In this document: piece after piece, positions 63,334 through 64,000 of the stretch
Position numbering within the stretch: the stretch's first letter is position 1
How the letters are laid out: the number at the start of each line of letters is the position of its first letter
Assembly (NCBI GenBank): GCA_024687165.1
Contig: JAILEY010000056.1
Coordinates: forward strand, 1-64,000
Length of the DNA stretch: 64,000 nt
Origin: Treponema sp.
GTDB taxonomy: Bacteria > Spirochaetota > Spirochaetia > Treponematales > Treponemataceae
Reading direction: 5' to 3'
Notes under the pieces: generated by a model
Told to the model about the DNA's origin: nothing
Seen by the model: the letters and a program-made list of their open reading frames with translations, nothing else
The model's database searches: none
Program-made: the position numbers and the translations under genes

Positions 63334-64000
63334 TTACTTATTACCGCCTGAAAGAAGCTCAGTTAAGCGCTCAAGGCCGATTCCCCTTGATCCTTTTATA
63401 AGGATTGTTGAACCTTCCGTTGCAAATGAATTAATCTCTGAGGCAACTTTTTTCATAGTCTCATCATCTTTTAATTCAAAAGAGATTACTTTTTTATCAG
63501 AAGATTTTTTGGCTTTATCAAAGGCATACTTCATTTCTGTTCCAATAAAAATAATTTCATCAGCATCAGAAGAAGCTGCCATCTCTCCAACTTTTTCATG
63601 CTCGTCTTTTGATTTTTCTCCAAGCTCAAGCATATCGCCAAGAACAAAAATTTTTTTCTTTCCGTCTTTAACAGCAACAGAAGAAACAAATTCCAGAGAT
63701 TTTTCCATTGAATCAGGGTTTGCATTGTAACAATCCTGAACAATTATAAATCTTCCTTTAAGAACCTGACTTCTGCCAAACATAGGCTTAAGTGAAGAGA
63801 TGCCGTCTGCAATCTGCTGAGCAGAAAGACCAAGTTCCTGAGCAAGAGCAACAGCACCTAAAGCATTTTTATAATTGTATCTTCCCGGCAAAGAAAGAAC
63901 AGTTTCAATTCCATCAATAGAAAATTTTATTCCTTCAAGGCCAAGGTCTTCAATAAACTTTACGGACTGAGTATCGTCTCCATAAAGCACAACTTTTCCT
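63334..64000 (-). CDS. murF: UDP-N-acetylmuramoyl-tripeptide--D-alanyl-D-alanine ligase MurF, C-terminal part
   Basis: The reading frame stays open to the window edge, so the N-terminal ATP-binding part is outside. The visible portion covers the end of the central domain (LPGRYNYKNALGAVALAQELGL) and the C-terminal domain (SRSQ-type GRSQVLKGRFIIVQDCYNANPDSMEKSL, VLGDMLELGEKS, KGSRGIGLERL), which matches MurF rather than MurC/D/E. It adds D-Ala-D-Ala to the muropeptide precursor in the cytoplasm. Directly followed by ftsW. Confidence 0.9.
   Translation of the reverse strand, partial: GKVVLYGDDTQSVKFIEDLGLEGIKFSIDGIETVLSLPGRYNYKNALGAVALAQELGLSAQQIADGISSLKPMFGRSQVLKGRFIIVQDCYNANPDSMEKSLEFVSSVAVKDGKKKIFVLGDMLELGEKSKDEHEKVGEMAASSDADEIIFIGTEMKYAFDKAKKSSDKKVISFELKDDETMKKVASEINSFATEGSTILIKGSRGIGLERLTELLSGGNK

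Overview
The window reads as a chromosomal segment of a spirochaete of the genus Treponema, probably a low-GC commensal gut or rumen type rather than T. pallidum itself. The evidence is a flgB-flgC-fliE-fliF-fliG-fliH-fliI-fliJ operon, a motility-associated Maf glycosyltransferase, a murF-ftsW-ftsQ-ftsA-ftsZ block without the usual intervening mur genes, a TGS-containing uridine-kinase-like protein, several lipoproteins with short lipoboxes, and A/T-rich codon use. No rRNA operon, phage or complete insertion sequence was seen. One tRNA gene (Gln, UUG) is present.

Layout. 1-2065 (+): the end of a SurA/PpiD-like chaperone and a Maf-family protein. 2135-18186 (-): a housekeeping block transcribed leftwards, containing comF, cheW, a DegT-like enzyme, nadK, recN, a helical protein, an HD protein, ispE, spoVG, tRNA-Gln, rplY, tilS, a TPR/calcium-loop exported protein, an HtrA-like protease and lepA. 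18363-22621 (+): an exported hypothetical, a candidate small RNA with a C-rich loop, PBP1A and a small ParB-N-domain protein. 22640-34200 is mixed and partly accessory: two arrays of about 22-bp palindromic units, a Phd/VapC toxin-antitoxin pair, a response regulator with a degenerate HD-GYP domain, rlmJ, a radical SAM protein, EF-G, an HTH/WG-repeat lipoprotein locus, a large adenine-specific DNA methyltransferase with a possible nuclease motif, a small cysteine-rich protein and the remnant of an XRE regulator. 34204-36679 (+): a PAP2 phosphatase and the uridine-kinase-like gene.

36755-51317 (-) holds dprA, topA, xerC, a LUD-domain gene, hslV, hslU and the flagellar operon flgB to fliJ. This is the order known from Bacillus subtilis, without trmFO and codY. 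Where codY would sit there is a compact RNA-like element (three-way junction) with a strong intrinsic terminator, and then a near-consensus sigma-28 promoter placed so close to flgB that the mRNA may be leaderless. 51436-51720 (+) encodes a hyperacidic 94-residue protein. 51758-58546 (-) holds rplU, prp, rpmA, obg, nadD, yqeK, a degenerate LCP protein and rsfS, preceded by a TPR lipoprotein and xerD. 58553-64000 (-) is the division cluster ftsZ, ftsA, ftsQ, ftsW and the C-terminal part of murF.

Themes: cell envelope and division (murF to ftsZ, PBP1A, LCP), protein quality control (HtrA, HslVU), translation (LepA, EF-G, L25, L21, L27, Prp, Obg, RsfS, RlmJ, TilS) and motility (flagellar basal body and export, CheW, Maf). 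The best candidates for something undescribed are the flgB-upstream RNA with its terminator and promoter, the C-rich-loop small RNA upstream of PBP1A, and the palindromic tandem arrays at convergent gene ends. All RNA folds and promoters were worked out by eye and are predictions.
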